From the NCBI GenBank assembly GCA_963575745.1, contig CAUYUJ010001736.1:194167-258166 (forward strand): 64,000 nucleotides of DNA, read 5' to 3'. Within the stretch, counting starts at the first letter, position 1, and each line of letters begins with the position of its first letter. The position numbers and the translations under genes are program-made. This DNA is from Prorocentrum cordatum (taxonomy: Eukaryota; Sar; Dinophyceae; Prorocentrales; Prorocentraceae). The notes below the pieces were generated by a model that was not told the origin of the DNA, made no database searches, and was given only the letters and a program-made list of their open reading frames with translations. Shown here piece after piece: positions 20,076-31,550 of the stretch.

Positions 20076-20640
20076 AGTGCCCGCCCGATGGCCCCGCCCC
20101 CGTGACCCCGCCCGCGACGCCCCGCCCGCGCGGCCGCGACCGATAAGCCGAACTTACAAAATCTGTGCCGTCCGTGAGACCACCAACGGGCCCACTGGCG
20201 AGCGGCCCCGCACGCGGGGCAAAACAACCGAACCCAGTGCGCGCGCCCTTGCCGAGACGGTCCCGCCGACGAGCCCCCGCCAGCATGATCTAAACCAAAC
20301 GGCATCGTCATGGGCCCCGCGGGGCCCCGCCCATGTTGCCCCGCCAGAGGGGCCCCGCCCTCGCAGCCCCGACCCACTGGCACCGCCAACACGACGGTAT
20401 CCGCGGGCCCCCCTGCACCGCGGGGCCGAGCCCCTCGGGCACCGCTCGTGCCTCCACTGCAACGAGCCCCACCCGAGCGGCCCCGCCCACTCGGCCATGC
20501 CCAAAGGCCGACGCCCACGCGCCCCCCCCCCCGCCCATGAATCTACGCCCACTCGCCGACGAGGCCCACCCAGCGAAACGACATAGCCACGCGCGCGCGG
20601 ACCGCGTGGCTAAACCCATCGGGCCCATGCCCCGCGACCA
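20076..20640. repeat. Degenerate GGCCCCGCCC-type repetitive DNA
   Basis: GCCCCGCCC recurs many times at irregular 10-30 base spacing (20090-20125, 20315-20360, 20405-20500) between diverged sequence. All six frames stay largely open only because of composition. Confidence 0.5.
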
Positions 20641-20699
20641 GCTGATAAGCACAGCCCGTGCGCCCCTTGTTTACAGGGAGGGGTAAAGGCAACCGTACT

Positions 20700-21060
20700 G
20701 GCCCGCGCATGACCGATCTCGCAATCGGTCCACTATCGATGTCGCTATCGATTTCACTATCGATATGACTACGCTCTCACTATTGGTCCCACCATCGATC
20801 TACCTATCGCTCTCACTGTCGATCTCATGATCGGCTTCACGATCAATCTCACTATCGACCTCACTCTCGGTCACTACAGATGTCACTAGCGGCCCCACTA
20901 CCGATCCCACGATCGATCTCACGATCGGTGTCACTATCGGTGCCCCCTTATCGATGCCACTACCGATACAACTATCAACCTCTCTATCGAACTCACTATC
21001 GATGAGAATCGATCTCAATATCGATCTCACGATCGATGTCGGCATCGAGCGTGCCATCCG
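20700..21060. repeat. Degenerate 12-bp minisatellite around ATCGAT
   Basis: Repeated TCACTATCGATC-like units with variable last bases (ATCGGT, ATCGAC, CTCGGT). About 28 units, each with an ATCGAT or GATCG core. It is AT-richer than its surroundings and lies about 320 bp beyond the stop codon of the minus-strand gene. Confidence 0.85.
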
Positions 21061-21380
21061 ACATCCTCCGACGAGTTGCTGAGCAACTCAGCGCGCTGGC
21101 TTGCTGGGACTGACCTCGAGAGCGGGCTTGACGGCTGGCTCGGCCATGCAATTGGATGAGCCGCGCGCCTCCTAATCAATGCAACTCGCATGGCAGTGCT
21201 TCGCTCGGCGGGCTGGCGGCAAAACGCGAAGCGTCGCCTATGTGAGAGGACGAAGATGCGGCTCGAGAAGATGGCAGAATCTGATGAACTGAATGTTCCT
21301 GAGAGCACTGCCCTCTCTTCTCCTGTGTGCCCCATGTCACCGTAACCCATGTCCCCGACAGCAAGGCGTCCTCGCCCAGC
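21061..21380. other. 3' flank of the minus-strand gene
   Basis: No gene seen. It includes GAGTTGCTGAGCAACTC, a short perfect palindrome near 21072-21088. Confidence 0.45.
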
Positions 21381-22007
21381 TCAGCCCTTGAGGGAGCACA
21401 TCTTCGACGCCCACTCCATGACGTCCTGGCGCATCGCCTTCTCGACGCCCGACTGCTCCTTGATCTGCTTCCTGTAGTTGTTGATCTCGCGGCGCAACTT
21501 GGGCGGGTTGCTTGAGTTCTCCTTGTAGGTGTGGATGAGCAGGGCCGTGTACTTGGTGGCCATGGCGTTCCAGAGCGCCTTGTTCGTGTCGCCGATGACG
21601 CTGGTATCAACCTGGTACTCGAAGACCTCGGACCGCTCCAGCGCCTCCTCGAAGGCATGCTGCACCGCGTCGGTCTTCTCCTGGTAGGCCGAGCCGTCGA
21701 TCAGCATGATGGTCTCGAAGGCGCGCTCCAAGACCTCCTCAATCCCCCCATTGCCGTCGGGCATCCCGCAGTCCCACGGGTCGCCCTTGTCGTCGCCGCC
21801 ACGGCTGATCGGCCTGAGAACGTTCGTCTTCTCAGAGAGCACCCTGATGGTAGACGTCTTAGCCACCAAGCTCGCCGTCTCGGTCTTCTGGCCAGCGTTA
21901 GTCGCGTCAGTCTCCAAGCCGCCCATGCCCGAGACCATGCCAGCTGACTTGATGGCCTTGAGCGTTGCGATCATGCCCTGGATGATGTTCTTCGCACTGC
22001 CGTGCCC
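21381..22007 (-). CDS. Large helical protein paralog, last exon
   Basis: Minus-strand coding from SAKNIIQGMIATLKAIKSAG to the stop (SKMCSLKG) at 21381. Helical and charged: EEVLERAFETIMLIDGSAYQ, EKTDAVQHAFEEALERSEVF. It follows the 22010-22783 block after a one-base frame change (near 22005) with no intron space. It belongs to the same family as 7074-10735. Confidence 0.65.
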   Translation of the reverse strand, partial: GHGSAKNIIQGMIATLKAIKSAGMVSGMGGLETDATNAGQKTETASLVAKTSTIRVLSEKTNVLRPISRGGDDKGDPWDCGMPDGNGGIEEVLERAFETIMLIDGSAYQEKTDAVQHAFEEALERSEVFEYQVDTSVIGDTNKALWNAMATKYTALLIHTYKENSSNPPKLRREINNYRKQIKEQSGVEKAMRQDVMEWASKMCSLKG

Positions 22008-22009
22008 AG

Positions 22010-22783
22010 TCGGCTCTCGTCGTCGGACGCCAGGCCATCCCAGCACGCGACGTGGGTGTTGAGCGGTGCCCAGTTCTTGATCATGTCGGTCGCAGCCTTC
22101 AGCTTTGTACCCGAGGCGTCGGTCAGCCACTCCGCCTCTGCGAGCTTCAGGAGGATGTCACAGTAGGATTCCGCATGGTCAGGCTGGGTGCAATTCATGG
22201 CGATGCCGTCGAGGACGTGCTGGAAGATGGCAGCGCCGCTCCCTCTATGGGCCTCAACGCCCCTGCCACCCGCGGCCAAGACAGATTCGATCACGGGAAT
22301 GACGCTGAGACGCGTCGCATCATCTGCCAATGCGTCTGCATTCAAGGCCGACGCGAGCTGCCCGAGGCCCTGGCTGGCGTTGAACTTGTTCACGGAGGAC
22401 TCCTGCTTCTGGATATCCGACAAGGCCTTCGCCCACACGGAATGTTTCTCTGGCAAGCCAATCTTCGCTGCAGTCACCAACGCCTTTGTCTCGGCCAGCC
22501 TCGCGGTCAGAGCCTTGCCATTCGGGTCATTGGACGGGTCGCCCTGCGGCAGGTCGGCGAGGTACTTCTCGAACAGCGCCGTCAGCTTAGACTTGAAGCC
22601 GTCGATTGAGCCTGGCCGACAATACATGGCGAACATGGCCACCTTATTCAGAGCGATCGCCATGTTACCCGACTGCACAAACTCCGCTACGGTCTCGCAC
22701 TGCTCCATCTTGCTGAGCAGGCTGCAAACTTCGGGCCAGTGCTCCTGCGTCTTGGTGTGGTACTGCGTGCACTCATCCTGGGC
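22010..22783 (-). CDS. Large helical protein paralog, exon 4
   Basis: It starts on the minus strand right after a TTCTGCCCAG acceptor (22784-22793) with DECTQYHTKTQEHWPEVC and runs through AIALNKVAMFAMYCRPGSID, SKLTALFEKYLADLPQGDPS and SVIPVIESVLAAGGRGVEA to LASDDESRLGTA. It corresponds to the 9229-10365 block of the plus-strand paralog (similar helical periodicity and similar K-x-W-x-x-AL steps). The frame slips by one base at the end. Confidence 0.7.
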
Positions 22784-23184
22784 AGAAGCTCACGTTGGAA
22801 AGCGCTGAGGGGGAGGGTGCTCGTACACTCCGAAGGTGCAGCCCTTAAACCTGGCGATGTGCCGCCTTCCCCGCCCAGCCCTGCGCCTCAACTCCTGATC
22901 ACCTAAACCCATACATGCCCAACCTCAGCCGCCCCTAGCCCACCCAGGCCCTCCCTCCACCAGCATCGCGCTCAATCACTAGTATTATCGAGGCCGGCCT
23001 CGTACACCCCCCCCGAGTCTTTCGCCCGCCCTCGAATTGCGCGATCTGAACCCGCCTCCGCCCACCCGCCCACTAGGCCCCACGCCACCCTCAGGCACCA
23101 CAAACTGCGTGAACCACCTGCCCACCCCCAAGGGCCACAATCTCCAGAGCGCGAGCACCCCCCACGAAAGCCAACGTGAACTCG
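22784..23184 (-). other. Intron of the minus-strand gene
   Basis: About 400 bp, C-rich on the plus strand, with no coding character. It ends in TTCTGCCCAG on the minus strand. No strong terminal inverted repeat was seen, unlike the 23701-23815 intron. Confidence 0.5.
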
Positions 23185-23700
23185 CACTCGCACGGCCCTG
23201 AGGCTGGTGTAGAACTCCGAGCGCTTCACCGACAAGTTCAGGTGGCGGAGGCACGCTTGCCCAGGGCACTGCGACTTGGCCTCCCCTATTTTAGTTATGG
23301 AATCGTGGTGGGCAATATTGTCTGGGCTGGCAATGCACAGGAGAGCCTTCAAGCACTGCGCCATCGTGTTGACGACATCGTCGAAGGCCTCATCCTCGGG
23401 GCAATTGTTGTCGATCCAGTCGAGGCAGGAGGTGCAGAACTGAACAAGTTGGGATCGGCCGCCTTCGCCAGCATGGATGTGATGGTTCAGCGCCTCGGTG
23501 AAGAACGCGTCGCGCTGGCTGATATTGTCCGCCTGGCTGCCGTCCAACGTGATCACCCTGGGGTACGTCGGCCTGTACGTGAGGCTCCCATTGCCCTCGG
23601 CGTGCTGGACCTCCCACGGCGCAATCATATATAAGAAATCATGCATGCACATGTCAGGCTTCTTCAAGAGGTCGCCCACCTTCGGGGCACGGCCAGGGTT
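23185..23700 (-). CDS. Large helical protein paralog, exon 3
   Basis: Minus-strand coding from GRAPKVGDLLKKPDMCMHDF through GSQADNISQRDAFFTEALNH and SQLVQFCTSCLDWIDNNCPE to SVKRSEFYTSLRAV. It contains five or more Cys. Clear coding composition over about 170 residues, with only Ala/Arg-biased ORFs in other frames. Confidence 0.65.
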
Positions 23701-23815
23701 TGCAAACACAGGCCAGTGGCTGCGCGCGCGGGTCGCCTCCCCCCGCCATACCCCGACCCGCGCGCGCAGTCCTGCGACCTCTGGTTGGGTGCCCCAGCGA
23801 TACCCCTAGGACCTT
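23701..23815 (-). repeat. Hairpin intron with a 16-bp perfect inverted repeat
   Basis: CTGCGCGCGCGGGTCG at 23720-23735 pairs perfectly with CGACCCGCGCGCGCAG at 23754-23769 across an 18-base loop. It lies between two coding blocks in different frames, so the whole intron is essentially one stem-loop with short flanks. Confidence 0.7.
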
Positions 23816-24505
23816 AACCTTCAAGTTATCCAACTTCCACTTGCTCGGCATGTCCTCGTTGTACTTCTCCAGGGTATTCAGGAAGCTGTCGAGCTTGCTC
23901 TTCGGGATCTCTCGAAGGGGCTTCTCGACGATCCCGCAGATCGCATCGCACACCGAGATGTGCTCCTTCAGCTTGTCAGCGGTCTCCGAGTCCTCTGGGG
24001 TGGGGCTGGCCTCCATGATGCCCTCGTGCGACTCCCTGGCCCAGCGAAGCTCGCGGCCCATGGCCGCGCCCGACCAGCACCTGCTCGTGTCCAGAGCTGA
24101 AATGCGCCTATCCACGAGCTCCTCCACCTCGGACTTCTTGGCATCGGACATGACGGATCTGGCGCCTCCGCGGGGCCTCGCGCCAGGCGTCCTCGGCGGC
24201 CTGCACTCGGAGGGGGCGACGACGGACCGCGAGCAAGCCATCGCCGCAGGATTGAGCTGCGGCCCAGACCCCGCTGCAAGCGCGCCCTGCTGCGGAGCCG
24301 CGGGCGAAGGGCTGCCGCCGAACGGGCTCTCGCCACTGGCAGCAACAGCCGCATCCTCGGCCTCTTTGGCCCTCCGCTCGATCTCCGCTTGCGTCTTCCT
24401 GTAGTTCTCCGCCCTCGCAATCAGGGAATCGATGGTGTAGGCCTCTGTGCGCGCCTTCACGCAGATGGGCTTGAACTTGCCAGTGGTGGAAAGGCCCTGC
24501 GGCAA
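23816..24505 (-). CDS. Large helical protein paralog, exon 2
   Basis: It starts after a GGGGCGCAG acceptor; an in-frame stop lies just upstream. It reads IDSLIARAENYRKTQAEIER, a charged coiled-coil-like helix, then an Ala/Pro/Gly linker, then VMSDAKKSEVEELVDRRISA and PLREIPKSKLDSFLNTLEKY to KWKLDNLKVKVLG. Confidence 0.65.
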
Positions 24506-24835
24506 CTGCGCCCCGCACGCTCGCGCTCAGATGCTTGTGAACGTCTCGGCGACGAGCTAACGCCGTCATGTGATCTCAATCGCCGCCCCCTCCTCCCCTG
24601 TTCACGGCATTCCTTCGGCCATGCCGCGGATCAGGCAGGGGAGGGGGAGAGGGCAAAGGGGCGCACATGCGGCCAGGAACAATCCAGGGGGGCAAGCTGG
24701 CGATAGAGGGCGGGGGCGACGAAGCGCAAGCGTCGGGGAAGCCCCGACGCCACCTCCAAGTTTCGCGTGGAGGGGGGGGTCGTGCCAGAAAACATAAGGA
24801 AACAAAGCCCCGTGATCAAGCATCCGAGCGTGAGG
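24506..24835 (-). other. Intron of the minus-strand gene
   Basis: No coding character. It has a C/G-rich centre (CCCCCCCCTCC and GGGGTCGTG, 24770-24785) and GGGAGAGGGCAAAGG. It separates exon 1 from exon 2. Confidence 0.5.
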
Positions 24836-25591
24836 CGTACGTCTTAACGCTGCCCGATCCTTGCGCGCGTGATCGTACGTGCCCAAAGGCTGCGCATCGA
24901 AAATCTGCTGGTCTGGCGTCATCTTGTGCGCAATCATATTGGCGTAGATCTCGTTCGTCACGTTGTACTCCAAGTACGGCCGCTGCGGGTTGGGGACCAA
25001 GATGCCCTTGTAGGTGTTCCCCTCGTGGTCGGGCAAGTCCTGGAGCTTGATGCCCAGCGCCTCGGGCTCCTCGTGCAGCACGTCTGAGACGAGCTGCCCG
25101 CGGGTTATGCCGACCATCGGCTTCACGACCGCGGTGATGAACTGGCTACCCTCGTTGACGGCCGTCGGGAAGAAGGACTTCGCGGCCTCGCCCTTCTCGA
25201 TGCGCTTGGACTCCTCCCAGCATCCGTGTATGTGCGAGCCCTCCTCGTTGACGCCCTCCTGGACCTTCTCCAAGCTGCCGAACTGGGTGAAGCCCTTGCA
25301 GTACCGATCGAAACACGTAGTGCAGGTTGGCACCGTTGCATCTTGCACCGCCATGCTGACATCGGTGACATCGCACGTGCCGCGCTGGAAGGAGTCAGGC
25401 GCAGCCAATCTCGCCAGCGCCGACGCGGCCGAGTGGGCAGCAGAGGCAGAGGCATCTTGAGAACCACGACGCCTGCGGCCCTGGCCACAGGGAACCTTCT
25501 GCGGGGGCTTCGCATTGTGGTCACCACGCTTGCCCATGTCGAGAGAGCGGTGTTGAAATCGGGCGGTACTGCTGGCACTGTGCCCTGACAC
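24836..25591 (-). CDS. Large helical protein paralog, exon 1
   Basis: A start codon near 25591 or the internal ATG in LDMGKRGDHNAKPP is possible. The N-terminus is basic (GRRRRGSQ). A Cys cluster follows (TCTTCFDRYCKGF), then NEGSQFITAVVKPMVGITRG, LGIKLQDLPDHEGNTYKGIL and YLEYNVTNEIYANMIAHKMT. These line up in order and spacing with GFQVQVKLRGWTPEQF, AGYKLQLLPDTNGDKFQGPL and RYLDIS of the 7074 exon, so the two genes are paralogs in opposite orientation. Function unknown. Confidence 0.7.
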
Positions 25592-26985
25592 AAAAAGGTG
25601 TCGTTAAAGCTCGGTGTTCAAGCCTTGCTTGAGCATAAATGGCAATATCCGCCAAAAGGGGCATGGAGACGGAAAGGGGCGGGCGCCCAGACAACCGTCA
25701 ACTCACCGACAAGATGTGTATACTCTGAGTGGCGACCGTCGCACCGTTGACAACGCAGCGAGGCTTTCACCGTCACATCGGGCCGAGAGTTCGATTCGGG
25801 CGGCACGGCTGTGGATCTGCTCCTGAAACTCAGAATACCCACTGAGCTACCAGCTTCACTATCGCCCTCCCCAGCCCCAGCCCTCACCCTGATGATAACC
25901 GCCCTTCCCCCACTCCCCACGACGACAATTCCAGCGCCCGCCCCATCGAGCCCCCGATATTGGGCTCGCCCTCGCTCTCGCGCAGCTCCGCAATCACTCC
26001 GACAGCACTGCTCAGCCCGCGGGGGGAGGGGGGAGAGATATCGTGGGAGGCACGTCCCGCCCATGCAAAGCCGATGGCAATGAATGCGACGAGGGATGCG
26101 AGCGCGTGGCGAGGACGAGGCGGAGACTGCAAACGCACGCGGGGGGGGCTCGCGAGCGGCGCGCGGGGCTGTCCTCCAGCGGCCGAGACGTCCACGCCGA
26201 CGCCGACCCAGCGCCGGCGTTCACAGAGCGATGCACGGGCGCGGGGAGAGGGATTGGGAGGAAGAGGAGGAGGAGTCGAGCCGAGGGCAACGACGACCGA
26301 GGAGAGGGATGAGGGTGCTGGCGAGGAGATGGCGAGGGATGCTGAAGGGGATGACCATGGCGACGGAGGGGGCTGAGGAGGGGCAGTGAGAGGGAGAGTT
26401 GGAGATGGCGAAGAGAGTACACACAATCAAGAGGAGCATGCATATGAAAACGGAAATGATGTGAGCGAGGGCGTGCATGGGGTGGATAGGGTGACCAGGC
26501 GGGCGAGGGGCGGGGCGCGAGGGGTGGAGCAGTGGAAGGACTAAGGCAGAGGACGACGATGAGGAAGGATGTTCACTATCACAATAATTACGTCCTCGCA
26601 TGGCTCTGGACCAACCTCTGAGCGCCCTGCCCCGCAATGGCACTCAAACCCGAGTGAAGATGAGCGGCAGACGAGCACTGAGTGGCACAGACGTCCCCAG
26701 CACCTGGAATTCACAAACGCCTTTGAAACATGACCCGAATCAGGCAGTGATGAAGCCGACCCATGCAGCGAGCAAACGGCGACACCGCCACGCCCACACG
26801 CATAGCAGGCTGATATTGTGGCGACCTGGCCTCGACCCATCCCTCCCCACACCCCAATTACAATCGACATACCCCTCATACGTGTTAGCATCGCATGCCC
26901 CGCTCCCGCCCATCCCTTACTCCCGCCACCCCTGCCGCCCCATCATACTCACGGAGGGAAAGCCTGTGAGAGCTCGCTAAGCACC
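25592..26985. other. Upstream or intronic DNA, no gene seen
   Basis: Mixed sequence with a GAGGAG-rich stretch (26255-26390). The antisense Pro/Ser-rich ORFs are compositional. At 25785-25860 there are fragments resembling tRNA arms on opposite strands (see rejected items). Confidence 0.5.
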
Positions 26986-26988
26986 ATG

Positions 26989-27924
26989 CTAGGGCTCTGG
27001 AGCTTGTGGCCCAGCAAATCCAAAGGTTTGATTTCCTCGGGTGGGAGCGGTGAGGACCGCGGCTGCCGATCGGGCCTTCTGCCCGCTGTCGTAAGTGCTG
27101 GAAGCAGGGCCGCCAAACTCTGGCTTCAAAAGCCAATTGCGCTTTCTCTTGAGCGGGGGCTGGATACTGTTGCCCGAGTCTGAAACGGCCTTGGTCGGGG
27201 TCCACAGGCCCTCGCCTGCGTCGTGCACCCTCGCTGGCGTACACACGCCCATCGGAAACAAACTGTCATAACCATGACGGGGCTCGGAGGGAGCAAACTG
27301 CGACCCTACGTCGGACGGGGGCTTCTCTGGGCTCAAGCTATCGGGCACTTCCAAAACTTCATTGGGATCGAAAGCGGCGCGCTTGCCCGAAGCTGACGGG
27401 GTCTGCGATGCCCCGACGCCCGCGTGAGAGCCCGCGGCGCTCTCAGCAGACCTCTGGGCGAGGACGTCGGCGCTCTTATATGCGGCTGAGTCCTCAGCGC
27501 CCGACTGCCCCGATGCCAGGGCAGACGCGCCCTCGCCCGCATGCAGAGTGAAACGGTGCGGTTGGAACAACGCCCTCTCTACTTTGGGGGGCAACCAGTC
27601 GGTGGGAACGGATGGCACCATGCCGTTCGCGTGCCGAATTTTGGCCACCTCAGCGCGCCATCCAGATTCTATGAAAGAGATGTCCACTCCCTGCTGTTCC
27701 GCGTCCGCCTCAACGACAGTGGGCTCCTCTGGCTCCTCCCGCTGTGTCGCCTGCGACTGTGAACCGCCAGCGTCCCTCTCCGTCGGGCATGACGACTCCC
27801 CTGGCTTCGACCCGAGAATCAGCAGAGTCAAGGGCACCTCGACGTCGATGCGTTTTTCATACGACATCGGCCGACTTGGGTCAGTCACTACGAGGTTGAA
27901 GTTTCCAGTAAGGTGGACGTCCAT
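26989..27924 (-). CDS. Hypothetical disordered protein
   Basis: 311-residue minus-strand ORF. The first 45 residues look folded (VHLTGNFNLVVTDPSRPMSY, RIDVEVPLTLLILG). The rest is disordered, Ser/Pro/Glu-rich, with a basic PPLKRKRNWLLK patch. It lies 1.4 kb upstream of the helical-protein gene on the same strand and could be its first exon or a separate gene. I do not recognise it. Codon composition is better than that of any overlapping ORF. Confidence 0.5.
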   Translation of the reverse strand: MDVHLTGNFNLVVTDPSRPMSYEKRIDVEVPLTLLILGSKPGESSCPTERDAGGSQSQATQREEPEEPTVVEADAEQQGVDISFIESGWRAEVAKIRHANGMVPSVPTDWLPPKVERALFQPHRFTLHAGEGASALASGQSGAEDSAAYKSADVLAQRSAESAAGSHAGVGASQTPSASGKRAAFDPNEVLEVPDSLSPEKPPSDVGSQFAPSEPRHGYDSLFPMGVCTPARVHDAGEGLWTPTKAVSDSGNSIQPPLKRKRNWLLKPEFGGPASSTYDSGQKARSAAAVLTAPTRGNQTFGFAGPQAPEP

Positions 27925-28700
27925 GGCGGTCTCTGCTCAAGAGAAAACTCGGCTGTCGTCGGCGGCGCCCTGCCTTGACAAAGCCTGGGCACAACGGCGA
28001 CATGACGAAATGAGAATATATGACGATGGTGATGGTGCGTGTATGATGACGCATGGTGCATGTGCGTTTAGGTGGCATGACAGACAATGATGACGATAAG
28101 TTGAACATGCTTGGCGGGCCGTGAATAGACGACGGTGGTTAACGATGATGGTAGATGTTGCAGCGGTCGCGCAACGACGGTTATTGGTCAATCATGTTGC
28201 CACTGAACACCTAGCGCCGCGTTGCCCGAGCAGGCGCGCGCGTGGCGCAGCGTGCGAACGCGCGCCCCAGTCGCGCCCCAAGACGGCGCCGCACTGCGCG
28301 GGACCCCGAGAACAACCGCACCCAAAGCGGGGGAACAAAAACACAACAACAAAATCATGCGCCCGAACCACATGAGGGGGGAGAGTGGCGACGCAACCGA
28401 ACTCGGCGATGCCGCGCTCCCCGTTCCGGAAACCTGCACATGTAACCCAAAGCGGGTGGATATGTGCGGAACGGCCCGCGCGGCACCGCGGGTAGACCCA
28501 ACTTGTCTGCAGCGGGCGCAGAGCCCCCTGGCCCCAGCCGCGCGCTGGAAGCTGACCCCGAAGCCCAGGGCCTTGACAGTTCGCACCGAGACGGCGCGTC
28601 TCGCCGCGCGAAACTTGCAGACGGCCCCGCGGCTGACGCACACTTGAATTTCCGAGCACAGAGCTCTCGGGCGCAAGACATGGGCGCTATAAGATAGGGG
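27925..28700. other. Unassigned
   Basis: ATGACGATG-like steps at 28010-28160, then GC-rich DNA. No gene seen. It marks the divergent boundary where coding changes from the minus strand to the plus strand. Confidence 0.45.
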
Positions 28701-31550
28701 CCTGCTACCTGCCAGGGCGCGAGCAAACGCAGGCCCTACAAGACAAGGCCCCGAATCACGCGGTGCGCCTGCCCCTGCCGCGAATCGCGCGCTCGGGGCT
28801 TCAAGGGTCCAAGTAGACGGGGCGGCCCAAGCATATGTATTTTCCCCGAGACCGCACGCGCAGCGCCGCGGCCCCCGACGGCCCCAGGCGCGCTTAGCTC
28901 GGGTGTCAAAACCCCGAGCCACGCGCTGAGACCCCACTGCGAGAAACGCGCCGCGCGTTGCAGGCCGTAAAGGCACGCTCGCACGCGCTTAATCACCCGT
29001 CCCCGCCATGCGCATTGAGCCGCGTCCCCAGCGCCATTGCGCGCGGTAGCGCCGAGGCGACGCATCAGAAGCCCAAGCCCTAAGCCCTCTTGGGCTCGGC
29101 CCCCGACGAGCTCCAACTCCCGAGCGCCAGCTCCTCCGCCGACTGGCCCCGAACCTTGCGCCCGTGGCTATCGGGCCCGAGCCCATGCCCTCACCTTGAC
29201 ATGCGACGCCCTCGCAACTGAGCCGAGCATGAAGCCAAGTGCCCGACGCCCTGGGCACGAGGGCGCGCGGCCGTCTGAGGCGGCAAGGCGCCCGCGGCGC
29301 CAATCCCCAACCGCCTGCCCCGCGCACGGCTCCTCGCACTGCCGCGCGCATGTCTCCGCTCCCCTGCCAGGGCGCCTCAGCACCGAGCCGCGATCAGCTT
29401 TCGGCTCGGACGGTGAGCCCGAGCCCCATGTCCCAGAGGCCCTGGGGTTGTGGTCTCGGCCCCATTGCCCTGAGCCATCAGCCCATGCGCGTCGGGCGAG
29501 GCCGCGGGCAATGGCCAACCCGCCCAACGCTTCAAATCATCATTGGCCCCGAGCGCTCGAGCCCAACCCCGAAGTCTCACATCGCGCCCGCAGCCCGAGA
29601 ACCTAAACACTCGGCATTCGAAGCTTGGCCAATGGACCTGGCCAGTCGGCTGCCACCGCACTTGATTCTGCCACGAGGCACCGCGTGCCAACCTCGAGCG
29701 AAGCGCATGCGGCCCCAAGCAGTCGGCCGTCATCCCCCCGCAGCAGCCCTGACTTGGGTGCTGCCAGCGGCCGAGGCCCTGCCCCCTCGGCTCTCGCCCC
29801 TAGCCCCTGATGCACCAGCCCGATGCGCCGCGGCCCTCGCTCGAAGCTCGATGCCCTGGCGCAATGGCACTGCGCACCGTGCCCCGCGCCCCCGAGTGCG
29901 CTGAGCGGCGAGCCATGCGCCTGGAGGAATGCCAACGGCTGGGCACGACGCCAGTTCGGCAACCACAGCAACCTCTGCACTTCGCATCGCCGACACCTTG
30001 CGCGCGACCCCAGCGCCATCGCTCTGACACTGTGGGCGGCCCTCAACGGTCGTGCTGCCACCCGCCCCCCACGCCCGCCCACCCGCCGCCTGCCCGCCCT
30101 CGACCCGCGGCCACCATGACTGCGCCTGCGCCCGAGGCAAACGCCCGCCGACATCGACCCTGTGCCGCCCCGATCCATTGAGCCTCGGCCGCAACGACAC
30201 GCGAACAAGCGCGTGACCAACCAGCACATTGGGAACGCCGAGCCAAGCGGCGCCGACCCATTCGGCACAGACATCGAATATCCACGTCGACGCCACCCTG
30301 CGGCCCAGTGCCGATGGCGCGAACATGTGCCATTAGCCCGCGATTGGCCCACAACCCAACAAACCCCATGCATCGAGACGCCCTCGCGCGCTTCGAGAAC
30401 TGCCGCGCGTCGGCGACGAACACACTGAACCTCGAACTACGGGCCCGCTGCTGCCCACCTATCAGCCGCCGCCGCGAGCGCGGCTGCGGCCCCGCACACG
30501 GCGACGGCGACCTCGGCGGCGCGCCTCCCGCGAAACGCGCGCGCATGCCGTCGATTCCGATCAGCAACCAGCAACGCGAAGCCCGATATACCTGCCCCAC
30601 TCGGCCTTCAAAGCAAGCCCTGGGCGGTCCATGGCTTGCCCTGCACCGTCGGTCCCGACGGCACCGAGCCTAGCTCGGCTCTCACATTGAAAAAGGACAG
30701 AGAATCCTTGAACCAGGGCCGCTCGGGCCGCCACGCGCGCGCGGGCACAGAGAGCAATGCCCACGGCCCACCGCATTCATTCCGCCTGCGCTTAGACGCC
30801 CATGCCGATGCCGCCGCGAGCTCCCAGCGCCGCAAATGCTTAAGGCACTTCGCCTAGCCATGCGGGCCGACCCAGCCGCCCCCCGCCACCCCCCTCCGCC
30901 ACCTCGCCTCGTCGACTGCGCCGACCGCCTCCCACCGCGTGGCCCCGAGCACCAGCTTTCCCTGCGAAGATCGACAATATTGTGCCCCGTGCCGCCAACT
31001 GGGCACGACGGCTACACATTGCGCGCGCAACGCCCCTTGCAGCCTGCAGCTCTCGGCCCCGCTACTTGGGACCTGGGCACCGCGCCCTGCTCGCCCCGCG
31101 GGCGAACGACCCCCTGGCCCGACCTGGTCACGACGGTTAACATTCGGGTCAGGGCGCGCCCCCAGCGGGCCGAAACACCTCGAGCCCGATGTGAGGCCCG
31201 CCCAGGGCTGGGCGATCGGCTACGCGGTTCGCGCCATAACGATTGGGGCCCGTGGCCCGACGCATTGAGCCCCGAACATGACATTGGGCGCTTCTCGAAC
31301 CGTGGCCCGCCAGCTAAAGCACCCGAAGCCGATGCCATATCGACGCAGATCCGCCATCGGCGCGGCGGCCGAGCCCTGAGCGACATAGGTCAAACACGGA
31401 GCGATCACCAATGCACCCATGACCGAACTCGTCCAACCTGCGAACGGGGGGTGGCACCAGTATCCAATGTAAAGGGATTTGCCCCGCCAATATCAAGCCG
31501 CCATGGCCTAGCCGCGGCCGCGACCCCTTGACCTTTGTTTTCGCAATGAG
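28701..31550. repeat. Long GC-rich diverged repetitive DNA
   Basis: About 2.8 kb with recurring GCCCGAG, GGCCCGAC, CCCCGAGC and GCATTGAGCC steps at roughly 10-20 base intervals. No recognisable gene on either strand, even though most frames are open for long distances. It looks like an ancient short-period satellite that has diverged; this is an impression and needs autocorrelation. Confidence 0.35.

Noticed and set aside
25785-25862. tRNA-like sequence: a GGTAGCTCAGTGGGTA D-arm-like piece on the minus strand and GAGTTCGATTC T-arm-like piece on the plus strand
   Set aside because: The two arms are on opposite strands and no acceptor or anticodon stems can be formed. A tRNAscan run would settle it.
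29037-31550. Many long ORFs on both strands
   Set aside because: GC-rich repetitive DNA; no frame shows domain-like composition and Arg/Ala/Pro dominate in all.
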